A DNA stretch of 64,000 bases from Calvatia gigantea. Its lineage: Eukaryota > Basidiomycota > Agaricomycetes > Agaricales > Lycoperdaceae. The stretch covers positions 1,141,501-1,205,500 of the forward strand of contig JACAAK010000010.1 of NCBI GenBank assembly GCA_025093985.1, written 5' to 3'. Under the pieces are notes generated by a model, which was not told the DNA's origin, searched no databases, and was given only the letters and a program-made list of their open reading frames with translations. Below, in pieces: positions 1 to 12,046 of this stretch. Positions within the stretch are counted from its first letter, which is position 1. Each line of letters opens with the position of its first letter. Both the position numbers and the translations under genes were made by a program.

Positions 1-1
1 A

Positions 2-524
2 TCCGGCACACCTGCACTCGAATACCTCAGGTGGAATGGTCCTGAGAGTCCGTATAGCCCAACCAGGTCCTTCGTGGATGTTGAGGGCCAAGGAGAGGAA
101 GAGGAGGATCTAGACTTCGAACTCCACGAGCACGATGAGTCAGCTCTCAGACGGTGGTTTCGAAGGTCTGGAGAACGTGCGTGCATGCTGTGATGGCAGG
201 CATACGGTTGGCCATTCGAGGAATCATCACCACCATCACCATCCCATTCCTTCACATCCCATCATGCAGTTTCAGGCACAAGCCCATGCCCACACGGCAC
301 CAATTCTTCGACGGCAAAGCACAGACAATCAACATCTAGATCCGAATCCGCTAGAAATCGGGAGACCAGTATCACCTGCTTGGTCGTTGAGGTCCAAGGC
401 AGGAAGTACACAGAGCCACGAGGGCGGAGGCTTGTTCTCGTGGGCGAGAGGTGAGGGGAGCAAGCTGAGGTTTGGGTCGAAGAGGTCGACGAAGACTCCC
501 GTTGGATCTTCTGCGGATCAATAA
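2..524 (+). CDS. 3' end of an unknown protein-coding gene (partial)
   Basis: Only the last part of this gene is in the window. An open frame starting at base 2 runs to about 165 and encodes an acidic stretch (EEEEDLDFELHEHDES). A GT..AG intron at 166-220 (55 nt) joins it in phase to a second exon that ends with a stop at 522-524. The second exon begins with a histidine run (NHHHHHH) and is rich in Gln, Ser and basic residues, as in a disordered C-terminal tail. I recognise no domain and cannot name the product. The donor (GTCTGG) is weak; GTGCGT at 177 is a better donor but puts the long downstream frame out of phase. Confidence 0.5.
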
Positions 525-1001
525 GAGAATTTGGATATTTTGAACCCCTTGCCACTCGCTACCGTTTACCTTGCTTTGTTCGCCATCGGATATGTCGGTA
601 TACCTCTATTTTTTTTTCCCTGGCCGCCGTATGGTTTGGACCGATCACCTTGTCGCAATATTCCCCCTTATATCCATCTCAAATTATGATCCTTGATAAT
701 AAACTTGGGAGTCATACATACCTTCGTTCAAACCATCCCTAACCCCTCTCCGATTACTTCTATGACATGCTATTTTTGTCTCTCTTGTATGCATTTATTC
801 TGTTACAATGTGCGCACCAGATACCACATTCTTTTAATCTCACATTCTTTTGTTATCTTCTTGGATTCAATAACTTCGATATTACCCAATATACATTGAT
901 TATTCAACTAGACAGAACTACAATGAATACCGTACTACCAATGTCATGCCTCTGGGCTTTCGTAGGTTCTTAAAATGCCTCGACTTTGCAACCCTGGTAA
1001 C
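525..1001. other. intergenic, no gene seen
   Basis: This AT-rich spacer lies between the 3' ends of two convergent genes. Only short unsupported reading frames occur and I see no RNA gene or repeat. Confidence 0.5.
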
Positions 1002-2258
1002 CTACTCTTCATCTCTTCGAGCTCGATCCAAGGCAGGTAGAACTTTAAAGTAGACAACCCAGTAAACTGGCCCTGTCAACAGGTTATCAATCTCTGAGAA
1101 AACGTCGTCAAATGCTTGCTCGGCTTCCTCAGCCGTTTCACGGATAGCATCCAACCATTCCTCCGCCTCTTCCGGATCCTGAGGTTTATTGAGTATATAT
1201 TCAATATGCGTAAGCTGTTCAGGATTCGGAAGGTTGGCCAAGATGCCGAGGAACCATTGTCCGAACAGGCTACCTGTCAGGAAGAAATCAAGACCGTCGG
1301 GAGGTCCTTCAGGTGTGTTGGGCCTTTGCTCAAAGCTCAAGACACGAAGGTTTTTGAGCGACGCAATGTCGCCCTCGTCAACCTCGAATCGGTAAGGCTG
1401 TCCTAGTAGGTCGTCCTCGTTTCAGCACGTGGACAATGTCAAGCACCAAAGAAGTGTTTACCAGGTTTGACTCCGAAGATAATTTTGAGTTCCTCGACGG
1501 ACTGGCATCGCGCAAAGATTGTACCAGATCCCTTTGGGAGGGTTGAGTCGAAAACCAGGGAGACCTTCTGGAGCCGCGATGTGGATATCCTACCCCCCAC
1601 ACCAAGCATGACTTCATTGAAGCGTCCTATCTCCTCCGCTTTTCCTAGGAGTTGTAGGACTCTCAGCTTGGGTGGCGAAGTACTTGCTTGTTGACCGAGA
1701 TTACATGGTTCATAATTGGGCGGATTGAGACGAGACCATCTGATGGTGAGGTTCTCGAGGTTCGGACAGTAGCTTCAAGACGTGGAGTGGAAAGTACGTC
1801 GTGCTAGACGCAATTGTCGTGAACGATGGTAAACGGAAAACATGTAGGAGAGCATCTCGCAGCTCCAGAGTAGATTTACTCCCAAAAAGATCTTGGCCAC
1901 TGGCTGACAGTAGCTTGATCTCCCGTAGCATGGTCAAACTCCGAAGAAACTTCGGAAATGACGGAGGGAGTTGGTATGCTTGTGGGTCAGGGAGTGCGAA
2001 TATGAGAGCCGAAATGTAGGTCCCAATGTGAGTGTGTTGATCATTATGGGCCAGTTCTTGTATGATCGACGAGGAAAAGTCGGGACCGATCACGAGTCCG
2101 CCGAACATATCACGTTGGGCGACGCCACGCCATTTAGAACAAACAAGAGCAAGTTTGCTGAGGGTCGCATTTTCGGATGCGTCATCCCCGATGAGAGTAG
2201 CGTCCTTGAATATACGAGAAAGCACTTCAGACGGGAGGGATTCGGCTGATGGAGGCAT
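1002..2258 (-). pseudogene. F-box protein, agaric type, with a frame break
   Basis: The protein starts at 2258 with a F-box (ESLPSEVLSRIFKDATLIG, then LSKLALVCSKWRGVAQRDMF), the module that binds Skp1 in SCF ubiquitin ligases. A substrate-side region of leucine-rich character follows. A 59-nt intron at 1403-1461 is clear and joins GVKPG to QPYRFEVDEG in frame. Between FPLHVLK and CPNLENLTIRWSRL, at about 1766-1780, the frame changes by one base and cannot be rescued by an intron. Removing one base there restores the family-typical KLCPNLENLTI. The C-terminus (LTGPVYWVVYFKVLPALDRA) ends at 1002. Either a recent pseudogene or a base error; the rest looks intact. Confidence 0.7.
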
Positions 2259-3323
2259 CTTTAAAGATCAGACGAAAGGGATGGAAGTCGTTATCAGGCC
2301 GCTGAGGATTAATCTGATCCTTTCTCAATATAGCCACTTCGTCGTATTGCGTCATGGATACTGGATCCCTACGTAAAGTTAGATATTACTCAAGTGAATG
2401 CTGTTGCCATTCCGAAATTCGCTGGTGCCACCAGTACCCGGTTGCCTCGGGAGCCCTCCGAGTCCCCGACGTGAGCAAGGGGGAAAAGCCCAAGCGTACT
2501 AACCTTCGAGACTTTTTGTACACTGATGGAAAACCGCTCTATATATCCTCGCTGGCGAGTCAAGAGACGTTATTTTCTAGAATCAAACCAGCCAGTGAGC
2601 TCCGTGCCTCAACAGCAAGTGAGCAGAAACGCGGGAAAACCTTCCGTTAAGCGACAGTCAGGACCATAAGAGGGGGAGGCGAAAGAGGTGGGGCAATCAC
2701 CCGCTGTTTTTCAATGTTTACTGTCTTCGAAATACCTGAGGTTGGTAGTAACTTTTAGTATGTAGTCTTTGTGGACCGCCGGGGTGAGCGGAAAAGCGAC
2801 CAGTACGGATTTTTCTCAAATAAATTCCCGCTGGACTGAATAAAGCAGGCCGGGGTGTAACTTCATAATGCGTGGGGATGTTTCGTTGTCCTTCGATCAC
2901 CTGCAGGTGATATCCTATCAATAACTTAGGTGGGAGAAGAACGGCATAAATTAGTACCCTTAACAGATTCATCACATACTTCGAGGCGGTGACCGGGGGT
3001 TACAGTGTCCTGCTGGTGATATTCGCAGAAGTACTGGGCGACTTCAAAAGCCATGGGGAGCTTCAAATAAGAATATTGAAGTTTTTTGGACTTCTCAGAA
3101 TGCTGGAAATAAAAACGATTGTTGGAGTTTTCTCAGGTTTCGGACTCCTCAAATAGGAAGGTGTGTACCCTTACGAGGTATCACAGGATCTCAGGTTTAA
3201 GGCTCAGGTGCCCAAGCGATTACTTGTGTGAAAACGAGTTCAACGCTAGTTGTGTCCTTGATAACATACGAGGTAACCACTAATGCGACTATGAAATATC
3301 TATAATTTGGCGGCCTCCCAACT
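2259..3323. other. intergenic, no gene recognised
   Basis: About 1 kb between the start of the F-box gene and the end of the aldo/keto reductase. Reading frames here are short and have no recognisable domain. No repeat or RNA gene was seen. Confidence 0.4.
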
Positions 3324-4641
3324 TCACCAGGTGACATTATCCGAGTCGAGACAGTCAGGGAAGCCCAAACTTCCCCAGCCAGTCCAGGATGGGTGGCAAG
3401 CGCGGAAGTGTTTCTGTTTATCAATCGCATGCAATTCCGAAATCTCCTCGGCTGTGAGATCGATAAGCTTGAAGTTGGCTAGGGGTTGCATATTGTTAGC
3501 ATGGCACCACCATCCAAAAGGCGATATATCACCTTCGATGCGGGAAGGTGTCACGGATTTAGTGAGGACTACGACGAGAAGGATGAGAAGTCGTGATATT
3601 CGGTTCGACAAATCACTTACCGTTAACACCCGGCCTATTTGCTTGAAGCGAAATCAGGACGTTGGCAGGTTGAACCTTATATTTTTCGGCAAGTTTTACG
3701 ACGGTTGGGTCGGTGAGCAACGGTGAGTTGGTAGATCCGAGAGGAGAATACGCGGTCACCACGATCCCCTTGCTGCGGCAGAGGTTGACGAGCTCTTCTT
3801 GAGGGCAAGCGCTATGCATGGCGCTTCAGCATAGATGCGGCGCTTACCAGCCTGAATCACGTACGGGTGCAGTTCGATTTGGTTGACGGCTGGGACGGTG
3901 TCGGAGTTTTCCAATAACCGGGTTAAGAATTTGACAGAGAAGTTGGAGATACCTGGGGCCGCGAATATCAGGTTGTTTCGAGACTATTCGATCTCCAGTA
4001 CTCACCGATAGCGCGAAGCTTCTTAGGGTTTGCCTTGAAGAGTTCGACCATCTTCTTCCAAGTATCAAGCCAATCAATCTGTAAACCTTCTGTCAGTGAA
4101 ATGGGCGGCTAAGCGATTGATAAGAACCCACGGATTTATCGGCCGCCGAGCAATCAGCATTCATGGGTGCAGGCCAGTGCATTAACCCTAAGGCGTCGCA
4201 GTGCTTGAGTTCATTCGAGGGGCGGGATAGAAAAAGTAAGAGTGCTAACAGAGATCGAGATAATCCGTGTCAAGTTTCTCTAAGCTCCTGTTCAATGCGC
4301 CTTCGACGTTCTTATGATCACAGTTGTCCAACTTGGTGGTCAAAAAAATCTGGTCGCGGGGGACTCCCGAATCTTTGATGCCCTTTCCAACCTCCGTCTC
4401 GTTGGCATAGCCGGCAGCGGTATCGATGTGCCTATAACCGTGCTTCAAAGCATGCGCGACAGCAACCTCGACGACACCGGGTTGAGATTTCCAGGTACCT
4501 ATTTTATCAGATCAAAAGTTCGCGATTAGTCCCAAGATAAGATTGTCTCGGTAGATCAAGAAGCCTGTCTAGCACCTACATACCTAGACCCACAATTGGC
4601 ATCTCGGTACCTGTGTTAAGTTTAACGGAGCTGGCTGGCAT
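3324..4641 (-). CDS. aldo/keto reductase (AKR superfamily, glycerol/aldehyde reductase type)
   Basis: NADPH-dependent carbonyl reductase of the cytosol. Eight exons read 4641-4584, 4498-4250, 4187-4132, 4078-4006, 3952-3865, 3811-3621, 3568-3533 and 3478-3324; they join in phase to 301 residues, the usual AKR length. The start ATG at 4641 gives the conserved N-terminus ending MPIVGLGTW. The catalytic tetrad is present: Asp45 and Tyr50 in DTAAGY, Lys75 in LTTKLD, His106 in LMHWPAP. The cofactor motif near the C-terminus reads TKSVTPSRIEANF, which requires the 54-nt intron at 3479-3532. The intron at 3812-3864 uses the strong donor GTACGT and produces ELHPACPQEEL. The exact substrate cannot be told from sequence. 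The gene is divergent from the MAEA gene, 1.15 kb away. Confidence 0.93.
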
Positions 4642-5790
4642 TGCTATAGTATAGGTTGATAGATCAGTAAGGTACTGCTGAGAAAGACGATGATGGGTTG
4701 GTGTACGTGGGTACTCATGTGATGGATCGGCATTTTTTTCCGAAAAAAATTTCCCATTTTGTTGAACCATCTGTTCAATATTTGGAATTCTTTAGAACAA
4801 CCCCGCCAAAGGATTGTGACTTGTGGTACAGTCGGATGAAGACTTTCTGAATCAGCCCCCGATTGTGGACTCGGTGACATTTACTTTTGCTCAGATCGCA
4901 CTCGTTTCGTCGTCGCCCAAACACTTAACTACTAACAAGCCACCTTCCAGTGACTGTAATTCTCTCATAATTTCTATCAAATGTCAACCCCAAACAGTCC
5001 TCCAGCAGTCCAGGTTATTCAATTCCCATTTCCAACCAAAGCTACTCCTGGTCAGATGTAATCGTCATCGATTTCCTCCAATCATAATATCTTGAACAGA
5101 ATTATTTTTGGTACCAATATGTATGTAAACGAAGAGGGACAGCTACCCAGTCTCCATATTTAAAACCGATATTTTGGTGCGGCCCCGAATATAAATCATG
5201 ACCACTAAGTAAAGTCTTTTACTTTTTTTGAGGTAGCCTGGCAGTATCTCAACCGGTCCAGTATACATACCGACGGGTTTCGAGGTCGCACTTGTGCGTG
5301 CAGCATTTTTCGTCGTCTGAAGTCTCACCTGCGTGGACTACAGTGTCCCATTCCCTTTGCGCCTCGAGTCACCAAAAGGGGGCTCACAGCCTTGGTGTTG
5401 CCTTACAGTCCGTTACCCTCGCACTTTCCTTTCCCGTGCCCTGTGAAACTAGTACGGACGAATATTGGATGTACCCCAATATGGCAGCGTTTTCTGTCCC
5501 GGCAATCTGAAGGCCCAGCAAAGCCCTACCGTTTTATGAATTTGCATGTTACGCGCCCTTGAGAGCCGTGTCTCGGTTTCCCTGGGCAGCTAGTAAAGAT
5601 TGAGATCATCCTCTTTAGAGTTGTCTGCCAAATTTCGATTCAACCGCAGCCACCCCAATTGACTGCTCGGCTAATTCCGTGCCCCGAACCGGCGTCACTA
5701 TCTGGTCCAGAAGACGAAAACGAGCTGCCAGCACCTGGCCGAAACCTGTACCACAACCAAAAGGCTGGCTACACTGATAAGTCTTTGCAA
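4642..5790. other. divergent intergenic region between AKR and MAEA genes
   Basis: A region of 1.15 kb separating two divergently transcribed genes; it must hold both promoters. A short frame beginning ATG at 4981 (MSTPNSPPAVQVIQF) looks protein-like for about 25 codons but I could not extend it into a convincing gene. Confidence 0.4.
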
Positions 5791-7584
5791 ATGACTACTA
5801 GCAAGCTCAACGTCGATGGGACCCTCCTTCTTGAACAGCCGTTTGTTCGTGTGTGTATTATTTACGTTCACTGATCTTCAGCGCAATTCAGCTACATTCA
5901 CTCACACGACCCGCATCTGTTTACATAGGTTCCTTATGAAAATTACCGCAAGGTATTCCGGACTTCCCAAAGAAACGTTGAAAAGGAATTTGGACCACTC
6001 CAGAATACGTCCAATGACCTCTTGAATCGAGCCAAAGCGGGCACATTGAGTGGAGAGGAGGCACTCAAATCTATCGAAGGAATGATTGGACGGGTGGAGT
6101 CCTTGAAACGCAAGGTTCGTCCGCACCACCCCATTCACTTGCGCGCTAGTCATTTACGGTCGCCTCTATCTTGTATTTCTATACCTTCATAAACTCCGGC
6201 GTGAAACGCCAGCTCTCGGATCTGAATGAGAATGCAGGAAAGCCTACATTGGATGTGATACGTGAACGACTCAATCACCTCGCCACGATCGAATCTATAC
6301 AAACTACCACCGAACCAGAGTTCTCTCGATGGGCAGACACCCGGTTGGATCGGTGGCTCGTCGATTGGACCCTAAGGAATGGTAAAGAACGAACCGCGAA
6401 GCGGATTGCGAGAGACAAGGATATCGAGGTACGAGGCTGTGTGTTTCTCCTCGATGGGTTTTGGCGTGATAGCTGAGGATTCTCCACTCTGACAGACCCT
6501 GGTTGACATTGACCTGTTCTCCGACATCAGACGAATCGAGGACGCGCTCGCACGGCATAGCTGTACGGAGGCACTGGCATGGTGCAGTGAAAATAAGGCA
6601 GCGCTACGGAAGATTAAGGTGTGTGCTCCTGTCATGACTCGGCGTGATCTTTGTCTGACCGAAGTGCTGTGTCAGAGCACACTAGAATTCGAGCTGCGCC
6701 TCCAGGAATTCATAGAACTCGCACGGCAGAGAAGAAACCATGAAGCCATCGCCTATGCAAAGAAACACCTGGTGTCGTGGCAAGAAACGCATTTCGAAGA
6801 AATTAAACGTGCTTCTGCGCTCTTTGCCTTTCCTCCCACAACAACCTGTGGCCCGTACAAGGTTCGTTGAACTCCCTTTCGGCAGGTTGAATATTTCCGT
6901 TTACGTCCGACCTTCGCCAGCGTTTGTACGATTACTCCCGTTGGTCTAACCTAATTCGCTCGTTCCGTCTCGCGGTCTACAACCTCAACACACTCCCAAA
7001 CGAACCCTTGCTCCACCTTGCCCTCTATGCCGGTCTTGCTTCACTCAAATTACCTGCTTGTTACGACACTCATACCAAGAATGTCGACTGTCCAGTCTGT
7101 GACGGCGAATCCGCTGCCCTCAATGCAGCAAGCAACCCAGACGTCACCATGAGCAACGCATTGACGACAGGGTCCAGTAACGCTACAACGGAACATGGCT
7201 CGCAGTCCTCAACTACGTCGTTGTCGACGTCAGTTTCAGGCGGAACCACCACTGAATCGATGTCAACATCGGGAACATCACCGCTCGGGCTTGGCAGGCT
7301 GGCAGAGGAGGTGCCATTCAGTCATCATGCCAACTCGACGATCGTGTGTCGAATAACAGGAAAAATAATGGATGAGGATAACATGCCGATGGCGTTCCCG
7401 AATGGGAACGTGTATTCGCTAGAGGTGCGTGCTTTTAAGCCTCATTGGAAGGTTTGCAGGGTACTAACGTGCTACCGAACAGGCGATGCAAGAGATGGGA
7501 GCGAGGAATAATAATGTTGTTACTTGTCCTCGGACAGGTGCAACATGCACATTTTCTGAGCTCCGTAAAGTGTTCATTTCATGA
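5791..7584 (+). CDS. FYV10: GID/CTLH ubiquitin-ligase subunit, MAEA/Fyv10/Gid9 family
   Basis: Catalytic RING-type subunit of the GID/CTLH E3 ligase, which in yeast degrades gluconeogenic enzymes. Seven exons (5791-5850, 5929-6114, 6213-6428, 6496-6618, 6676-6861, 6921-7424, 7483-7584) join in frame to 458 residues. The N-terminus carries a coiled-coil-like helix region. The LisH-CTLH part follows (DIRRIEDALARHSCTEALAW, then FIELARQRRNHEAIAYAKKH), then the CRA region (SNLIRSFRLAVYNL). The C-terminal degenerate RING starts at about residue 400 (CRITGKIMDEDNMPMAFPNG) and ends with VVTCPRTGATCTFSELRKVF. A Ser/Thr/Gly-rich stretch of about 55 residues (roughly 330-384) sits between the CRA region and the RING and looks like a disordered insert. 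Every intron is 57-98 nt. No frame problem was found. Confidence 0.95.
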
Positions 7585-7707
7585 CTTGCACGCATTATTG
7601 CTATACTTTTTACCACGCATAAATAATGCATTGTGTATAATACAGATTTTTGTAAAACATTACTGACAGAGAGAAGGGATGCTCAAAAGGGTCCGAAAAA
7701 TACCAGT

Positions 7708-7791
7708 GCCCACTAGCCGATTCGAACGACTGATCTTACCATCGCATACTGGTAATACGAGTGGCACGCTTTACCCCTAAGCCAAGCGGGC
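7708..7791 (-). tRNA. tRNA-Thr (anticodon CGT) with a 13-nt intron
   Basis: Read on the minus strand, a full cloverleaf folds: acceptor GCCCGCT with AGTGGGC (one G-T wobble), D-arm GCTT/AAGC, anticodon stem TGCCA with TGGTA, T-arm AGTCG-TTCGAAT-CGGCT. The anticodon loop is CTCGTA followed by a 13-nt intron (TTACCAGTATGCG) at the canonical position after base 37, then A38. Anticodon CGT reads ACG threonine codons. Mature length is 71 nt without CCA. A T-run follows on the transcribed strand (AAAAA on plus at 7696-7700), a normal Pol III terminator. Confidence 0.93.
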
Positions 7792-9305
7792 TCAACACTT
7801 CAAGTTTAACATCTCCTTCAAGATTGTTTACAGCGAGAAAACAAAAAGTTGCTGGCGCCGCTATTGTATGTTGTTCCTGAGATACACTCTCTGAGCCCTG
7901 GGAATCAGTCAAGTAGCTTGCAGAAGATGACCATCTAGGAAGTAACATTTAAACGTCCCTACTTCGGGGGTGATCCGCCGCCGACACCTGTGGCTACTTA
8001 CCTGCTTCTTCACTAACGTGTGCGTTGGAACCTGGCTCCAACAAGCTTCCTGAAGAGGTTTTGTCAAGTGCCTCACCTACGGACCGAGCAGGATAAATGT
8101 TACAGTGGTGTTCTGCCCGGATGCCGGGACGACATTTTGTGTTGTATTTCGTCTCCCTGCATGATACGACGCAAGCCGTGATCAGTTGAGAAGTAATACG
8201 CATGGTTTAGATAGGTAAGTTCCCAAATCCGAGCTCCATGGAGTGATGAACAGAGTTCAGAATGACTGAATTACGTCCAGTGATAGCTATCAACCACTTC
8301 AATGTTTCAAGTGTATTTGGGCTCGGCTACCAAGCATCAATGGGCGGTGCTATTAGATTTGGGACACCGTCGGGTGACGTAGAGCATTACAGAAGGCCAA
8401 CGCCACAGCATAGAGTCGCTTGCACTGCAGAACATCTTGGCTATTTTCCCCTATTCTGAGGCCGGGTCTAGTCCCTCTCCCATGCTATGGCCAGCAATGT
8501 GGATAGAACATGGATGAGGGCAATTACCACCTATCTGATCGACCCACCCGCCATTGGGAAGGTTCCGGGAAGGAATGTGCATCCCCGACTAGAGAGCCCT
8601 ATCGTAACGTCTTAAAACACCACCCCACGCACGCCCGCAAGCGAATTCGAAAGAACAAGAGGCAAATGAAAATCGCGTCCCCTTCGGAATGTGAGGTGTA
8701 TACTGTTGGGGACCTTCCAAATTATGCCACACTTGAATGACGACTACCAACTGGAGTATCTTGAGGAATTCACCGTTTTGATCGACGCTAACAAGGCACA
8801 TCGACCATTCATGAATAGTGCATGCCCAAATGGTCCAACATTGGTTATTTTCTGGTCTAAACTTGAAGAGAAGGAGTAAGATTAGCTCCTCAAGTCAAAA
8901 TAAGAGACATTCCAGATGAAAGAGGATTTCGGACCCGCTGTTCAGGGTCACCTGCATTCCAGGTTGATGATGTTGCGCAGCGTGTGCACAGCGCATAGAG
9001 TGATACACATCTCATGAAACCCCTGCGCATTAGACTATTCAGCCGGTGTTCCCAGGGAATCTGGGGCAGGATCATAGGGACTGGGCGGTACACTTTGAAC
9101 GGAAAGGTAATTTATCAAGCTGGAGGTTGGGCGGCAATCACGGGCCGAGTGTTGAGTGTCACACTCACAGTCAATCACCGCAATCACGTTCTTAACGTCC
9201 TTCCATTGACCAAAATATCAGAACGAATTCATCCGTCCGTAGAGTCGAGACACGCTTGCGGACGCAATTATACCCCTTCTACAAACTCTAGATCTCGCTC
9301 AACAT
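7792..9305. other. intergenic, no certain gene
   Basis: No domain is recognisable here. On the minus strand, 8203-7994 opens with ATG and is followed by a possible 60-70 nt intron and a Ser-rich frame, but the phases do not join, so I do not call a gene. Confidence 0.4.
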
Positions 9306-10723
9306 ATGCCTGAAGGAGGTTTTTATTCACTTCGTCTCCGAAATGTCCACAAGTCACCTCGACCCCCGTCAAGTGACAGGTGGCAGGGTCAGGCACCTCA
9401 ATCGTATACACTTTCCTGGGACGAACTAGAGGAGTGGCAGAGGGACAATGAGTTCATTGTGAGTGGATACAGAAGGTATGTCCCGAACACAACCAGTGGG
9501 GTCTGAGTCACGCTGAACCCCCAAAGGGCGCAATACCATTGGGGAGGCTGTCTGGACTCTGTGTACGCATGTATGACTTTCTCTCGTACCCCCAGCCCCA
9601 CCTCCGTGTTTGACCACCACCCGCTTACACTCCAGATTTGCACAACGAGACAGGTATTGAGTTTCATACCGTATTCCGCTCCCACACGTTTAATTCCGTT
9701 TTCAACATCGCAGTCAATATTCACACACACCTCTGGGGCGCAGTCCTATTCGTCTATTTCTGTGCTACTTTCCACGGCTCTTACATCAAACCATTCACTC
9801 CGGTCGCAACCTGGCATGATTCTGCTGTGTTCCTCATTTTCTTATTGTCTGCGGCCTCGTGTCTCGGCGCCAGCGCCTTGTTCCACACCTCAGTTTGCCA
9901 TTCGCAAAAGGTATGGTTGTTTGCCTGTTGTCGCATTTCCCAACTTATTTTTTAATGTTAATTGAGGTTGTCTCTCGCTGTCATGCATTCGATTACTCTG
10001 GAATAATCATTCTCATTGTGGGATCATTCTTTCCCGCGATTTACTATGGCTTCTTCTGTGACACCCAGCTCAAAATCTTGTATCTTACGGGAATTTCTCT
10101 TGCGGGTCTCGGTGAGGCCTAATTGTGATTGGGATAGCCTGTTTAACTTCATGATCGGCGGTTGTTCCGGAACTTAGGAGCTGCTTGTATCGTCCTAAAT
10201 CCAGAATACTCGAAACCGACGCATCGAGGAGCCCGAACGTTCGTCTTCATTGGGTTAGGCCTGTCTGGGGTGGTGCCTGCATCGCATCTCATCGCAACAC
10301 ATGGGGTTCACGAGTTGGTCACAGACATGGGGGTGGCCTGGTTATTGACCTCTGCTGCGCTGTACATCGCAGGCGCGTTACTTTAGTAAGTCATTTCCTT
10401 CTCTAAGTTTTCACTGTCACCCCATTTCCGAAGGAAATAATGCTGCTCTGTGCTGCTTCCGTTTCGCACCGTCGTTGTGGCCGTTCCGTTTCAATAGTCA
10501 TTTCATTTACGTCATACTTGTTGTTAATTGTTACTCACCCCCCCATGCATCAAACAGTGCGAACCGGATTCCAGAACGACTTGCACCGGGAAAGTTTGAT
10601 TATTTTTTCGCGTCACACCAGATTTTCCACGTCTGCGTCGTTTTAGCAGCACTCGCTCATTACCGAAGCGTCGTTATTGGATTCCGCTATCGCTTATCGG
10701 CGCCTCAAATTTGTGGGGCGTGA
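9306..10723 (+). CDS. PAQR / AdipoR-Izh family heptahelical receptor (haemolysin III superfamily)
   Basis: Seven-transmembrane protein of the adiponectin/progestin receptor family; fungal Izh proteins act in zinc and sterol homeostasis. Exons 9306-9475, 9527-9570, 9636-9653, 9714-9910, 9967-10111, 10178-10385 and 10558-10723 join to 315 residues. Hallmarks: LSWDELEEWQRDNEFIVSGYRR before TM1, then YLHNETVNIHTHLWGA, SALFHTSVCHS (metal-site His), and ASHQIFHVCVVLAALAH near the C-terminus (metal-site HxxxH). The third exon is only 18 nt and completes the invariant NETVNIHTH. The final intron (10386-10557) is 172 nt, longer than the rest. The start codon is the first ATG in the exon; an upstream exon is possible. 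Confidence 0.92.
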
Positions 10724-12046
10724 TCTCTTTTACATGTGAGTCGTCCCACTCTGAAAATAAAATATGGGATAGAATTCATCCTTTTTGATGCGGCAGGAAT
10801 CAGAAAGTCCTAACAAAAGAGCCACCGGCGTGTGCTTTCTCGGCGGTGATCCTTTTGAAGTGTAATCCTGTCTGACAATATTGGGATATCCTAGTGCCGG
10901 ATTGTGACGTGGACACAGGTTGTCATCCACAAGGGACGATTAGACATATTCGGAACAGGAAAACAAAGCATTAGAGTTTTGTATAGAGTTGTGGCTATTT
11001 ACTGGATATAGCTAAAGGGGAGTGGAACGGAGATCGAGGATAGATTCTCCTCCTCGGCGCCTGGCATCATGCACCAGGCTCCAACTCTTCGTATCTATTT
11101 TGAACTGGTTTTTTTTGCACAGTGCGCGGGCGTTCTACCAAGAAAGGCGGGGATTCACACTGCCAGGGTTCGTCACAACGTGGGATCGACGAGCTGGTTG
11201 GACTGGGACGGAGGGCGTGTGATGCCCCTTACGGTGTGATGAAGATCGATGATGAAATCATGAGCGAGTTGTGACCATTACATCCTGAGGGTTTGCTCGT
11301 ATGACTTAAAGCCGTCTGCTACACGCGGGCTGGCCGAAGAAAGGTGAGGAGGCGGGTTGACGGCATGATGCGAGGTCGCGGGAGATTTTGTGTGAAAAGG
11401 TTAGTCGACGTGGAATGTTAGAGAAGGGGCAGAGTGTCAGGAGGAATGGCGGGCTGATGCCAGGGAGGTGGAGTATGACAAGCTGTTACCACCACGTGTA
11501 GGTAGGCTCAAGCTTCATAGTGACCTTCATCTCGGGACCGACCTCTGTTTATGACCAGGTCACAGAGGCACTGCCCAGAGGCAACGTTGACCGGAGCGCC
11601 TGGATCGACTACGTATTCGTACAGAACCTGACAGATCCTTCCACTCCTTCCCGATTCTCTTCCGCCAGGGTGCATGTCCGAAATGAGAGTTTTACCGGTC
11701 ACCAGCTGTTGACATCTTGATTTCCTTTCTTTCGGTCTTTCGATGCGCAGGGGCTATAAAATGGCTTTTAGGTCCTCCACTCTGTTTCTCTGCCGACCCG
11801 TTCCTTGGCTGGTTCTGCTTATATATCGCTCTCCTCGCTTCCGATTCTCAACCAGCCCACCTCTTCCCTTGGACCTCCATACACCACTGTTTTTACCCGT
11901 ACCCACGTAGGTTTCATCCGCCTTTCGCATGTTCTGCGACCTGTGTTCACCTACGCTATTTCCTCTTCTAGACCCTCTGTTCCTCAAAGAACCCACCCAG
12001 TCATCACACTCCCAACAGCTACCTGCTCACGTAGCTACTGGCGACC
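10724..12046. other. intergenic, upstream region of the P450 gene
   Basis: No convincing gene. A TATA-like element (CTATAAAA) lies at about 11754-11761, followed by pyrimidine-rich sequence up to the P450 start at 12047. Confidence 0.4.
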
